Shown here: positions 7,908 to 15,455 of the stretch, piece by piece | Layout: each line of letters begins with the position of its first letter | How positions within the stretch are numbered: the first letter of the stretch is position 1 | From: DASVCS01 sp036381495 | GTDB lineage: Bacteria > Gemmatimonadota > Gemmatimonadetes > Longimicrobiales > RSA9 | DNA length: 40,620 bases | Direction: 5' to 3' | Assembly: GCA_036381495.1 (NCBI GenBank) | Contig: DASVCS010000136.1 | Span: 1 to 40,620, forward strand | Made by a program: the position numbers and the translations under genes | The notes under the pieces: model-generated | Told to the model about the DNA's origin: nothing | The model's input: only the letters and a program-made list of their open reading frames with translations | The model's database searches: none

Positions 7908-8971
7908 CCCGGGAAATCCGGCCACTCCGCCATGGGCACCGTGGATTCGACGACGTGCATGCCGGCGTCGTGGAAGCGCTCGAGCGCCGCCTCCGCCTGC
8001 GGCGTGAAGTCGAAGAGGAACGCGCCCGGACACGCGGGGTCCGGCACCGCGACCGCGGAGGTGCAGTCGCGAAGGATGTAGACCTTGCGGGCGAGGGCGG
8101 GCTCCGTGTGCTCGAGCAGGTCCTCGATCGTGCTCTTCACGCAGTGGCTGGCCGCCTGCCCGGCGATGATGACCGCATCGGAATCCCTCAGGATGTGGAG
8201 GAAGTCCTCGTTGCGCCGGGCGAGCGTGCGGCCATCGAAGGTCGAGGTCACTTCGGGCCCGATGGCCGAGTAGTATTCGGTGAGGGGAGTCGTGCCCTTG
8301 AGTTCGACGCGCGCCTCGGCCTGCCGGGCGTAGGCGTGGAACATGCGCGCCTCGTGGATCGTCCCGGCGAGCGCGTGGCCGGCGCTGCCCAGAATGCAGT
8401 GCGGCGGCCAGAGGTAGAGCGTGTACTTCCCCTCCCGTTCGAGCTCCTCGCAGTAGAAGATGACCTGGCGTTCGAGCCATTCGACGTCGCCGTCGCTCAG
8501 CCACGCCGCGACCGCGGGGTTCGGCCGCAGCCGGCCGCTGCGGACGTCGTCGGCCGTCACCTCGCGGTGCGGTGCGGGCGGCCGGCCGTCCTCGTCCAGC
8601 CAGAAGGCGGGCGAGAAGATCTGGTACGGAAAGTGGGTGTCCATCGTGCAGGTGATGTCGGAAATCCGCGCCAGGTTCCGGTAGATGAAGCGCGCGGTGC
8701 GGTCGTTGTCCTCGATCGCGCCCCGGCCGCTGCGCCCGCCGACGTAGAGCGTGCCCTCCGGGAAGCAGAAGTCCTTCTGGAGGTCGATCAGCAGCATGTG
8801 CACCCGGACCTCGTCCGCCGGCGAGGGCCGCAGCCCGAACCGCTCGCGCCACGCGACGGCGCGCTCGAACGTGGCGTGCTGGTCCGGTACGTACGTCCAC
8901 CGGCCCGCGTCCTCCGGGTCATAGAAGTCGGGGATGGGGAGTTCGTCAGGGTTGGACGGGTTGAACGACAT
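7904..8971 (-). CDS. Nicotinamidase-like cysteine hydrolase, 355 aa
   Basis: An isochorismatase-fold amidohydrolase. The catalytic triad is in place: Asp63 in HMLLIDLQKDFCFPEG, Lys225 in RVELKGTTPL, Cys277 in GQAASHCVKSTIEDLL. A DxH metal pair (TMDTHFP, residues 110-114) and LWPPHCILGSAGHAL resemble the metal site and WPxHC segment of nicotinamidase PncA, so hydrolysis of nicotinamide or a related amide in NAD salvage is plausible. At 355 residues it is much longer than PncA (~200). The surplus is an N-terminal lead of ~55 residues and an insertion at ~115-185 containing REVTADDVRSGRLRP. Such long relatives are common, but their substrates are unproven. GGAGGAG lies 5 nt before the ATG. Confidence 0.8.
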   Translation of the reverse strand: MSFNPSNPDELPIPDFYDPEDAGRWTYVPDQHATFERAVAWRERFGLRPSPADEVRVHMLLIDLQKDFCFPEGTLYVGGRSGRGAIEDNDRTARFIYRNLARISDITCTMDTHFPYQIFSPAFWLDEDGRPPAPHREVTADDVRSGRLRPNPAVAAWLSDGDVEWLERQVIFYCEELEREGKYTLYLWPPHCILGSAGHALAGTIHEARMFHAYARQAEARVELKGTTPLTEYYSAIGPEVTSTFDGRTLARRNEDFLHILRDSDAVIIAGQAASHCVKSTIEDLLEHTEPALARKVYILRDCTSAVAVPDPACPGAFLFDFTPQAEAALERFHDAGMHVVESTVPMAEWPDFPG

Positions 8972-9489
8972 GGACTCCTCCGCTGGATGCTATGGGCGTC
9001 GCCGGCATCTCGGGACGAAAAACGGCATCGAACGACATCGGTCGACCCGGACGGACGGCGCGCCCGCAGCGCGCGATGCCGTGAGTACGTTCGCCGTGCG
9101 GATCCGCCCGCTTCGCGGGTCGTGTCAGGACCGCACAGCGTCGGAATCTGGCGAAGTCGATCTCAAGGTGCCACCCCATGCGCCCCCGCCCGGGCGCCAT
9201 CGCGCGAGCACGGCCGGGCGCTGCATTGGAGCGGTCGCCGCATCACTTCCGAGTCGTGCACTGCGGCCGCGAGTGCATGGCGGGCGGCCACGCCGCTCCG
9301 AACCGGCGGACGAGATGCTCCACCTGATGTTCTGGCTCGATGTCCGTGGACGCGGTGTACCGTCACCGGGCAGAGTGCGGTGGCCGGCGCGGCCGCGGAT
9401 CGCTAGATTCATGGCGCCGCGCCGCCACGAGCGCCGGCCCACGACCGAATCGATCCCCGGTGCCGAGCCCACTGGATGGAGAACGGACC
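8972..9489. other. Long intergenic region (518 bp) with a degraded CTAG element
   Basis: The region separates the divergent nicotinamidase-like and peroxiredoxin genes. It holds the degraded repeat copy B at 9226-9309. TAGATT at 9404-9409 could be a -10 for the peroxiredoxin gene but has no good -35. Open frames crossing the region give only Arg/Pro-rich shadow products, and I see no credible gene. Confidence 0.5.
9226..9309 (+). repeat. 98-bp intergenic CTAG element, copy B (degraded)
   Basis: GGAGCGGTCGCCGCATCACT, then CGAGTCGTGCACTGCGGCCG and, later, CCGCTCCGAACCGGCGG align with the left and central parts of the other copies. The right end with AACCGCGCTAG is missing and the palindrome centre has changed (CTTCCGAG). 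Confidence 0.5.
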
Positions 9490-9942
9490 GTGTTGAAAGA
9501 AAACGACGTCGCCCCCGACTTCACGCTCCCGGCCGATGACGGCTCGGAGGTCACGCTCTCCGCGCTGCGCGGCCGCAAGGTCGTGCTGTATTTTTACCCG
9601 AAGGACGACACTTCGGGGTGTACCACGCAGGCGTGCGGCGTGCGCGACAGCTTTCCCGAGTTCGAGGCACGCGGCGCGGTCGTCCTCGGCGTGAGCCCGG
9701 ACCCTGTCCGCTCCCACGTGAAGTTCCGCGACAAGTACGACCTCCCGTTCCGGCTCCTCGCCGACACCGACCATGCGGTCGCGGAGGCCTACGGCGTCTG
9801 GAAGGAGAAGTCGATGTACGGGCGGAAGTACTGGGGCAACGAGCGGACGACCTTCATCATCGATGAGGCGGGCCGTATCGCGCGGATCTTCCCGCAGGTC
9901 AAGCCGGCCGAGCACGCCGAGCTGGTGCTGGGCGCGCTGTAG
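9490..9942 (+). CDS. bcp: Thiol peroxidase of the Bcp/PrxQ type
   Basis: A 150-residue peroxiredoxin that reduces H2O2 and organic hydroperoxides with thioredoxin as electron source. APDFTLPADDGSEVTLSALR leads to the active-site loop YPKDDTSGCTTQACGVRD, with the peroxidatic Cys44 and the resolving Cys49 five residues later, the atypical two-cysteine arrangement of this subfamily. Later motifs are VVLGVSPDPVRSHVKFRDKY, PFRLLADTDHAVAEAYGVW and RTTFIIDEAGRIARIF. The start is GTG at 9490, with GGAG about 8 nt upstream; a TTG follows directly. It is monocistronic, followed by repeat copy C. Confidence 0.95.
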   Translation: MLKENDVAPDFTLPADDGSEVTLSALRGRKVVLYFYPKDDTSGCTTQACGVRDSFPEFEARGAVVLGVSPDPVRSHVKFRDKYDLPFRLLADTDHAVAEAYGVWKEKSMYGRKYWGNERTTFIIDEAGRIARIFPQVKPAEHAELVLGAL

Positions 9943-10007
9943 CGCCGAATTTGCCGCAACGGCCGACGGCTCACGACGGATGCCGGCCCGCGCGAGCATC
10001 CGTCCGG

Positions 10008-10105
10008 CTAGGGCGGCTGTCGCATCACTCCGGAGTCGTACACGGGCGCGAACCGAGCGCAGCGAGCGGCCGCGCGGCTCCGAACCCGTGGGTGGACCGC
10101 TCCAG
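10008..10105 (+). repeat. 98-bp intergenic CTAG element, copy C
   Basis: It begins CTAGGGCGGCTGTCGCATCA, contains the perfect palindrome ACTCCGGAGT and the segment CGAGCGCAGCGAGCGG, and ends GGACCGCTCCAG. It lies between the convergent peroxiredoxin and epimerase genes. Confidence 0.85.
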
Positions 10106-10155
10106 CCGGACCGCCCCGAGCATCCGATCGTGGGGACCGCCCGGCCCCGCCCTCC

Positions 10156-11196
10156 TCACCCCCGCGCCACCCCCAGCCCCGGCTCGTCGTTGAAGCGGAG
10201 TCGCCCATTGCGTTCGAGGCCCGGACCGCGGAACGGGTCGCGGGCGAGGAGCGCGGCGCCATCGAGGTCGGCGAGGTCGGCCAGCGGCGCGAGTTGGATG
10301 GCGGCCGCGATCCCGAGCGTGCTCTCGACCATGCACCCGATCATGACCTGGAGGCCATGGGCGCGGGCGGTGTGGATCATCCGCAGCGCTTCACGCAGCG
10401 AGCCGCACTTGGCGAGCTTGATGTTGATTCCGTCCACGGATCCGGCCACACGCGGGATGTCCGCCGCCACCTCGCACGATTCATCCGCGATGATCGGCAA
10501 CGACGAACGGCGGCGCAGCAGCGCCAGCCCCTCGAGTTCACCGGCCGGCAACGGCTGTTCGAGCAGCTCGACGCCGTACGCCTCGAGCATCGGCAGCGCC
10601 GCCAGCGCCGACTTCACCGTCCACGCCGTGTTGGCATCCACGCGCAGCCGCGCGTGCGGCGCCTCCTCACGAATCAGCGCGAGCACCTCCTCATCGCGGG
10701 CCGTGCCCACCTTCACCTTCAGGATCGGATAGCCCGCGGCCTCGCGCACCTTCTCCCGCATCCGCTCCGGCGCGTCCAGTCCCAGCGTGAACGATGAGAG
10801 TGGCGCCGCGGCCGGATCCAGTCCCCAGAGCCTCCAGACGGGCACGCCCAGTCGCTTGCCGACCAGGTCGTGCAGCGCCGCCGACACCCCCGCCCGCGCC
10901 GCCGGGTTCCGCGCCACCGCCTCCGACAGCACGCGCTCGATCCGCTCGAGCGCGAACGGATCCTCCACCGCCGCGAGCGCCCCACCCAACCGCTCCAACA
11001 CCGCGGCCACCGTTTCCGGCGTCTCTCCGTAGTACGGCAGCGGCGCCGCCTCGCCCCACCCCTCGAACCCGTCCGCATCCCGCACCCGCACCCACACCGA
11101 CCGCCGCTCGATGGGCGAGCCAGGACGTGCAACGCGGAACGGGTGGCGCACCCGCAGTTCGAGAATCTCGAAATCCAGTTCCAGCATCGCCTTCAT
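10156..11196 (-). CDS. Dipeptide epimerase (L-Ala-D/L-Glu epimerase type)
   Basis: A 346-residue enolase-superfamily enzyme of the muconate-lactonizing subgroup. The capping domain is N-terminal (IERRSVWVRVRDADGFEGWG, EAAPLPYYGETPETV). Barrel motifs are GYPILKVKVGTARDEE with the acid/base lysine pair near 160-162, LRVDANTAWT (Asp187), LLEQPLPAGE (Glu213), LPIIADESC (Asp238), INIKLAKCGSLREAL with the opposite-face Lys near 263, and LQVMIGCMVESTLGIAAA. The lysines on both faces favour epimerisation of a dipeptide such as L-Ala-D-Glu from peptidoglycan turnover; the exact dipeptide is not readable. The start is chosen at ATG 11196; ATG 11187 is also possible and neither has a strong ribosome site. 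It is divergent from the lrp-like gene. Confidence 0.88.
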   Translation of the reverse strand: MKAMLELDFEILELRVRHPFRVARPGSPIERRSVWVRVRDADGFEGWGEAAPLPYYGETPETVAAVLERLGGALAAVEDPFALERIERVLSEAVARNPAARAGVSAALHDLVGKRLGVPVWRLWGLDPAAAPLSSFTLGLDAPERMREKVREAAGYPILKVKVGTARDEEVLALIREEAPHARLRVDANTAWTVKSALAALPMLEAYGVELLEQPLPAGELEGLALLRRRSSLPIIADESCEVAADIPRVAGSVDGINIKLAKCGSLREALRMIHTARAHGLQVMIGCMVESTLGIAAAIQLAPLADLADLDGAALLARDPFRGPGLERNGRLRFNDEPGLGVARG

Positions 11197-11388
11197 CCCC
11201 GGGTCATGAACACGAGGGTGTGCCTCCCGGGCAAGGACGGTGCCCGCGCCGCGCACCGGCTCGCGGGGCGCCATGGGGCAGCCCGCCACGCCGCTCACCG
11301 CAGGACGCGGCCGCCCATCGCACCGCAGGACACGGCCTGCCCGCCGCCCGGCAGGACCCGCCCCCGCCCACCCCACCGCACGATCGCC

Positions 11389-11417
11389 TTGACATCCGGA
11401 TATTGCCCGGATATCCT
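11389..11417 (+). promoter_or_regulatory. Strong sigma70 promoter with embedded CCGGATAT direct repeats
   Basis: TTGACA at 11389-11394 and TATCCT at 11412-11417 have a 17-base spacer. CCGGATAT occurs twice, in the spacer (11396-11403) and running into the -10, 11 bases apart. The second copy also forms the palindrome GGATATCC. Such paired sites over the core promoter suit autorepression by the Lrp/AsnC product just downstream; that is inference. Transcription would start near 11424. Confidence 0.65.
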
Positions 11418-11441
11418 TCGGCCCTCTGGAGGTATTTGCGA

Positions 11442-11927
11442 ATGATCGACGAAATCGACCGTAATATCCTGGCCATCCTCCAAGACAACGCGCGCACTTC
11501 CAATGCGGAGGTCGCGAGGCGGGTGGGGATGGCGCCATCGGCGGTGTTCGAGCGGATCAGGAAGCTCGAGGAGCGGGGCGTGATCGAGGAGTACGCGGCG
11601 CGGCTCGAGCCACGCGCGCTGGACCGGAAGCTACTGGCGTTCGTGTTCGTGCGAGCGGAGGAGGGTGTGGGCGCGACGGAGACGTCGGCATCGCTGGCGG
11701 CGATCCCGGAGGTGCAGGAGGTGCACCACGTGGCGGGCGAGGACTGTTTTCTGGTGAAGGTGCGGGTGGCGGATACGGAGGCGTTGGGGCGGCTGCTGCG
11801 GGAGCGAGTGGGTGCGATCCCGGCGGTGCGGTCGACGCGGACGACGATCGTGCTGGAGACGGTGAAGGAGACGATGGCGTTGCCGGTGGGGTCGGGCCGG
11901 GAGGAGCTGGAGGTGGCGGGTGTCTGA
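11442..11927 (+). CDS. Lrp/AsnC family transcriptional regulator
   Basis: 161 residues. The N-terminal winged helix-turn-helix is DEIDRNILAILQDNARTSNA EVARRVGMAPSAVFERIRKL (two adjoining segments, residues 3-42), followed by EERGVIEEYAARLEP. The C-terminal RAM ligand-binding domain runs from LLAFVFVRAEE through VQEVHHVAGEDCFLVKVRVA to VRSTRTTIVLETVKET. Lrp/AsnC proteins are amino-acid-sensing regulators that form dimers to octamers. GGAGG lies about 9 nt before the ATG. The gene overlaps the EamA transporter gene by 8 bases, so the regulator probably controls export of its own ligand, as for other Lrp-exporter pairs. That ligand, likely an amino acid, is not identified. Confidence 0.93.
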   Translation: MIDEIDRNILAILQDNARTSNAEVARRVGMAPSAVFERIRKLEERGVIEEYAARLEPRALDRKLLAFVFVRAEEGVGATETSASLAAIPEVQEVHHVAGEDCFLVKVRVADTEALGRLLRERVGAIPAVRSTRTTIVLETVKETMALPVGSGREELEVAGV

Positions 11928-12984
11928 GTCGAGCGGGAGGCTGGAGGCGCCGACCTCGCGGGTGGTGGCGGCGTTCGCGGCGGTGTACCTGATCTGGGGT
12001 TCGACGTACCTGGCGATTCGATTCGCGATCGAGACGCTGCCGCCGTTTCTGATGCTGGGTGCGCGCTATCTGGTGGCGGGCGCGGTCCTGTACGGCTGGC
12101 TGAGATTCCGGGGCGCGCCGCGGCCGCGGCGCGCCGAGTGGGGTGCGGCGACGGTGATCGGCGGTCTGCTCCTGTTGGCTGGGAACGGCGCGGTGGCGTG
12201 GGCGGAGCAGCGGGTGGCCTCGGGTGTGGCGGCGCTGCTCGTGGCGCTGGTACCGGTCTGGATGGTGCTGGTCGACTGGGCGCGGCCGGGTGGTACCCGT
12301 CCCTCGGCTCGTGTGCTGCTGGGATTGCTCGTCGGCTTCATCGGTCTCGGCCTGCTGGTGGGTCCGGGCGAGCTGGGCGGTGGGGCTGCCGACCCGCTGG
12401 GTGCCGGCGCGCTGATGCTCGGCTCGATCGCCTGGGCCGGCGGTTCGATCTATTCGCGGCACGCGCCGCTGCCTTCCCAGCCGCTGCTCGCGACCGCGAT
12501 CGAGATGCTCGCGGGCGGCGCGCTGTTGACGGTCGCGGGTTTGAGTCTGGGAGAGGGGGCGGCGCTCGACCTCGGCGCGATCACCGGCACGTCCGCGCTC
12601 GCGGTGCTGTACCTCATCGTCTTCGGTTCGCTGGTCGGCTACACCGCCTACACCTGGCTATTGCAGGTGAGCACACCGGCCCGGGTCTCGACCTACGCGT
12701 ACGTGAACCCGGTGGTCGCAGTGTTCCTGGGCTGGGCGCTCGCCGGCGAGCCGCTCACGGCGCGGGTGCTGCTGGCGGCCGCGGTGATCATCGCCGGCGT
12801 CGCAGTGATCACGATGACGCGCGGCGGCCGCGGCGGCCCGCGCCGTGGCCCGACGGGCGTGGGTGACGAGGGCGCCCGACCCGCCAGCGCCCCGGCCGTC
12901 ACGCGCGCTGGCGGCTTCCGTCGGCGGCCGAGGCCTCAACGCCCTCGCAGCCGCCCACGCGCCGGCCCGTGCGCAACGCCGTGA
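11920..12984 (+). CDS. EamA-family drug/metabolite exporter
   Basis: A ten-helix inner-membrane transporter made of two EamA repeats (first ~15-150, second ~160-300). Typical segments are VVAAFAAVYLIWGSTYLAIR, GNGAVAWAEQRVASGVAALL, FGSLVGYTAYTWLLQVSTPA and STYAYVNPVVAVFLGWALAG, the last two near-signatures of the YedA/RhaT-like branch. The start is the GTG at 11920, inside the end of the regulator gene, so the two are translationally coupled. After the last helix (VLLAAAVIIAGVAVITMTRG) the frame runs about 50 residues through an Arg/Pro-rich tail encoded by repetitive GC-rich DNA, unusual for the family. Amino acid or metabolite efflux under the adjacent regulator is the likely job. Confidence 0.9.
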   Translation: MSESSGRLEAPTSRVVAAFAAVYLIWGSTYLAIRFAIETLPPFLMLGARYLVAGAVLYGWLRFRGAPRPRRAEWGAATVIGGLLLLAGNGAVAWAEQRVASGVAALLVALVPVWMVLVDWARPGGTRPSARVLLGLLVGFIGLGLLVGPGELGGGAADPLGAGALMLGSIAWAGGSIYSRHAPLPSQPLLATAIEMLAGGALLTVAGLSLGEGAALDLGAITGTSALAVLYLIVFGSLVGYTAYTWLLQVSTPARVSTYAYVNPVVAVFLGWALAGEPLTARVLLAAAVIIAGVAVITMTRGGRGGPRRGPTGVGDEGARPASAPAVTRAGGFRRRPRPQRPRSRPRAGPCATP

Positions 12985-13088
12985 CCGGCGCCGCAGCCGC
13001 CGCTCCCGTCCCCGTCCAGTGCGCGAGCGCGTGCGGGTGCGCGGCCCGCTCCCGATCCCGCCCCGATCCCGCTCCCGGCCGCCGCCAT

Positions 13089-13114
13089 CCCGTAAACGTA
13101 AACGTTCCCGCTCC
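13089..13114. repeat. 26-bp dispersed repeat (GTAAACGTAAACG), copy 1
   Basis: CCCGTAAACGTAAACGTTCC continuing CGCTCC is identical to 19588-19613. The flanking C-rich sequence is also similar, but copy 1 has an extra GGCGGC-GCA-GCCGCC hairpin right after it. Confidence 0.85.
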
Positions 13115-13115
13115 A

Positions 13116-13130
13116 GGCGGCGCAGCCGCC
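13116..13130. repeat. Perfect short inverted repeat
   Basis: GGCGGC, three-base loop GCA, GCCGCC. No T-run follows on either strand, so it is not a canonical terminator, though it lies downstream of the exporter gene. Confidence 0.5.
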
Positions 13131-13198
13131 GCTCCCGTTCCCGGCCGTTCCTGGCCACCCCCGGGCCTTCCCCCCACCACCAAGCCCCTCCCGGGCAC

Positions 13199-13248
13199 TC
13201 CCCAGCCCCAGCCCTAGCCCTAGCCCCAGCCCTAGCCCAACCCTAGCC
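13199..13248. repeat. Hexamer array CCC(C/T)AG
   Basis: About eight units in a row, alternating CCCCAG and CCCTAG with one CCCAAC variant. It resembles telomere-like or G-quadruplex-forming DNA on the complementary strand, which has regularly spaced G-runs. It ends about 50 bases before the DUF2231 gene. Confidence 0.75.
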
Positions 13249-13297
13249 CGCTTCTTGCGCGCCTCGCCCGATCGACCCGAGATGGAGGAGGCCCCCC

Positions 13298-13801
13298 ATG
13301 AAGAGTAAGGCGCGGATCGGCGCACACCCGCTCCACCCGATGCTCATCCTCATCCCGGCCGGCGCGTTCATCCTCGCGCTGGTCTTCGACATCGTCTACC
13401 TGCTGAGCGACAATGCGTTGTGGTGGCAGGCGACGATTCCCACGATCGTCGTGGGGGTGATCGGTGGGCTGATCGCCGCGATCCCCGGGCTCATCGACCT
13501 CGTCGGCGTCGCGACTCGGCAGGGCGCGGTGAAGATCGGCCTGACCCACGGCATCCTGAACGTGATCATGGTCGCGCTCTTCGCGTGGAACGGATGGCTG
13601 CGCTGGCGGGCAGGGCTGCCGCCGGAGTCGGATCGACTGTACGGCGGCTTCTGGCTGAGCCTGATCGGCGTCATCATCCTCGTGATCTCGGGCTGGCTGG
13701 GCGGCACGATGGTCTACGAGTACCACGTCGGCGTGCTCGAGCACCCGGAGGCGAAGGACCCCGCGCCGGGCGCGGCGCGCCCCGGGATGGCCGCCGATTA
13801 A
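13298..13801 (+). CDS. DUF2231 family inner-membrane protein
   Basis: A 167-residue protein with four hydrophobic helices: HPMLILIPAGAFILALVFDI, TIPTIVVGVIGGLIAAIPGL, GILNVIMVALFAWNGWL and FWLSLIGVIILVISGWLGG. The opening GAHPLHPMLI with its histidine pair and the third-helix THGILN histidine are family features, and haem or metal binding has been suggested for such histidines; the function is unknown. The end, MVYEYHVGVLE, is the usual close of the family before a disordered Pro/Ala tail. GGAGGAGG lies upstream of the ATG. Its TAA is the left edge of repeat copy D. Confidence 0.85.
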   Translation: MKSKARIGAHPLHPMLILIPAGAFILALVFDIVYLLSDNALWWQATIPTIVVGVIGGLIAAIPGLIDLVGVATRQGAVKIGLTHGILNVIMVALFAWNGWLRWRAGLPPESDRLYGGFWLSLIGVIILVISGWLGGTMVYEYHVGVLEHPEAKDPAPGAARPGMAAD

Positions 13802-13895
13802 GGCGGTTGTCGCGTCATTTCGGAATCGAACGCGCCCGCGGGACGAGCGCAGCGAGCGGGCACGCCGCTCTGGAGCCGCGGGCCAACCGCGCTAG
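13798..13895 (+). repeat. 98-bp intergenic CTAG element, copy D
   Basis: It begins TTAAGGCGGTTGTCGCGTCA, with its first bases forming the TAA stop of the DUF2231 gene, contains ATTTCGGAAT and CGAGCGCAGCGAGCGG, and ends CCAACCGCGCTAG. Compared with copy C, both arms of the palindrome have changed at matching positions (ACTCC/GGAGT to ATTTC/GGAAT). It lies between the convergent DUF2231 and FAD-subunit genes. Confidence 0.85.
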
Positions 13896-13904
13896 AGCGC
13901 CGGC

Positions 13905-14906
13905 CTACGCCGCGGCCTCCACCTCGCCGCGCAGCTCGCGCAGCGCGCGGCGCACGTGGACGGGCACCATGGCGCGGCGCCAGTCCGGATCGACGATGAT
14001 GTTCTCGAGCGGATGGCACTGCTGGAAGGCGCGCTCCGCGACGGCATCGATCACGTCGTCCGTGAGGCGCTCGCCGACGGCGATCTTCTCGATCCCCGAG
14101 AGCAGGCGCGGACGCGCGCCGAGCGCGGAGACGACGATGCGGATCGAGCGGACGACGTCGTCTTCATCGAACTGCGCGGCGGCGGCCACGTTCAGGAGCG
14201 GGAAGTCGATCGCGTTGCGCTGGCGCAGCTTCTGGAACGCGGTGCGCAGCCCCGGGGGCGGCAGTGGCACGCGGATGCGGGTCACCAGCTCATCCGGCGC
14301 ACGCACGGTGTTCCGCACGCCGTCGGCGATGAAGAACTGCTCGACCGGCACGCTCCGCGCGCCGCGGACGGAGACCAGGTCGGCGACGGCGCCCAGCGTC
14401 ATGAGCACCGGTGGCGTGTCCGCCGAGTGCGCCGCCACGCACTTCTTCCCCACCTTCGTCACGTGGCAGATGTCGCCATCCTTCTTCAGGCAGAAGCCGA
14501 GGGCCTGGCGCCAGAAGTGGGTCTGGTTGTAGTACGTGCAGCGCGTGTCGAGGCAGAGGTTGCCGCCGATCGTGCCCATGTTGCGGAGCTGCGGCCCGGC
14601 GACGAGCCCGGCCGCGCGGGCGAGCGACGGGAAATGGCGGCGGACGCGGGCGTCACGCGACACCGCGGTCAGCGTCTCGGCCGCGCCGATCGACAGCTCG
14701 CCCTCGCGCTCCTCGATCCCCTTCAACTCCGGGATTTGCTTGAGCGCCAGCACGTGCCCCGGCGTGAACAGCCGGTGCTTCATGTTGGGCACCAGATCGG
14801 TCCCACCGGCGAGCGGGAGGATGTCGCCGGCGTGCGCGACGAGCAGCTCGAGCGCGGGCTCGAGCGCCGCCGGACGGTGGTAGACGAACTCGGGGAGCCG
14901 CAGCAT
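13905..14906 (-). CDS. FAD subunit of a 4-hydroxybenzoyl-CoA reductase-like Mo hydroxylase
   Basis: 333 residues. FAD-binding motifs of the CO dehydrogenase/xanthine oxidase flavoprotein family are PLAGGTDLVPNMKHRLFTPG (31-50) and LRNMGTIGGNLCLD (108-120). After them comes an insertion with cysteines at 123, 139, 147 and 156 (TRC..GFC..DIC..KKC). Their 16-8-9 spacing is the one I know for the extra [4Fe-4S] cluster of the 4-hydroxybenzoyl-CoA reductase beta subunit; ordinary xanthine dehydrogenase FAD subunits lack it. In that enzyme the cluster passes low-potential electrons from ferredoxin towards the Mo site. It is the last gene of a run nitroreductase - SPOR lipoprotein - this gene, with a 10-base gap before it, and is away from the other two subunits (17083-20108). 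No strong ribosome site is seen. The substrate is not proven. Confidence 0.85.
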   Translation of the reverse strand: MLRLPEFVYHRPAALEPALELLVAHAGDILPLAGGTDLVPNMKHRLFTPGHVLALKQIPELKGIEEREGELSIGAAETLTAVSRDARVRRHFPSLARAAGLVAGPQLRNMGTIGGNLCLDTRCTYYNQTHFWRQALGFCLKKDGDICHVTKVGKKCVAAHSADTPPVLMTLGAVADLVSVRGARSVPVEQFFIADGVRNTVRAPDELVTRIRVPLPPPGLRTAFQKLRQRNAIDFPLLNVAAAAQFDEDDVVRSIRIVVSALGARPRLLSGIEKIAVGERLTDDVIDAVAERAFQQCHPLENIIVDPDWRRAMVPVHVRRALRELRGEVEAAA

Positions 14907-14916
14907 CGCGGATCCG

Positions 14917-15432
14917 CTACGCGCCGCCCAACAGCGCGCGCGTCGCCTCGACCGCGTCCGCCGGGACCGCCGCGCGCTGCTCGACCGGCGCCACCCAGAC
15001 CGGCCAATGGTACTCGCGGGTGATGCGACGGCCCAGTTCACGCGCGGCAGAGAGACTGGGGTGCGCGCCCACCCGCAGGCGATGGAACGTCCGCCCGTGG
15101 ACCTGCGCCTGGACGGTCCACACCGGAAGCCCGCGCTGCCGGAGCCGCGCCTGCCACACCTGCGCCGAATCCGGGAACGGCCACGCCGCGACCTGCACGG
15201 TGTAGAGCGGGCCGTCCGGCAGCATCGCGGTTTTCGCGGTGTCCGCCGCCGCATCCGCTGGATCGGCGGCCGTATCGGGTGCGGTCGTCGGAGGCGGCGT
15301 CGGTCGCGCAACCGGCTCCGCGACCGGCTCCGGCGTGGCGTCTGCCGGCGGCTGGGCCTCCGGCTGCTCGCCCGAACCACACCCCACGATCACGAGCGCG
15401 GTGATCAGCGTCCACCCGAGATGGCGATTCAT
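14917..15432 (-). CDS. SPOR-domain lipoprotein
   Basis: 171 residues. The signal is MNRHLGWTLITALVIVGCGS with a lipobox Cys at 18, then a Pro/Ala/Asp-rich linker (~20-70). The C-terminal SPOR domain (YTVQVAAWPFPDSAQVWQAR, LPVWTVQAQVHGRTFHRLRV, and SAARELGRRITREYHWPVWV) binds denuded glycan strands of peptidoglycan, usually at the division site. GAGGAGG about 6 nt before the ATG at 15432 decides the start over a longer frame. It lies between a nitroreductase gene (23-base gap) and the FAD-subunit gene (10-base gap), an operon with no obvious common theme. Confidence 0.82.
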   Translation of the reverse strand: MNRHLGWTLITALVIVGCGSGEQPEAQPPADATPEPVAEPVARPTPPPTTAPDTAADPADAAADTAKTAMLPDGPLYTVQVAAWPFPDSAQVWQARLRQRGLPVWTVQAQVHGRTFHRLRVGAHPSLSAARELGRRITREYHWPVWVAPVEQRAAVPADAVEATRALLGGA

Positions 15433-15455
15433 GGGCCCTCCTCTGGATCGGATGA

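Larger units (their letters stand above)
12985..13297. other. Repeat-rich intergenic region
   Basis: 313 bases without a credible gene, made of C-rich simple-sequence motifs. It holds short CCCGATCCCG/CCCGTTCCCG runs, the 26-bp GTAAACG repeat, a GGCGGC/GCCGCC hairpin, and a CCCTAG-type hexamer array, each listed separately. The frames through it read as Gly-Leu or Pro-Ser repeats only. Confidence 0.6.
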
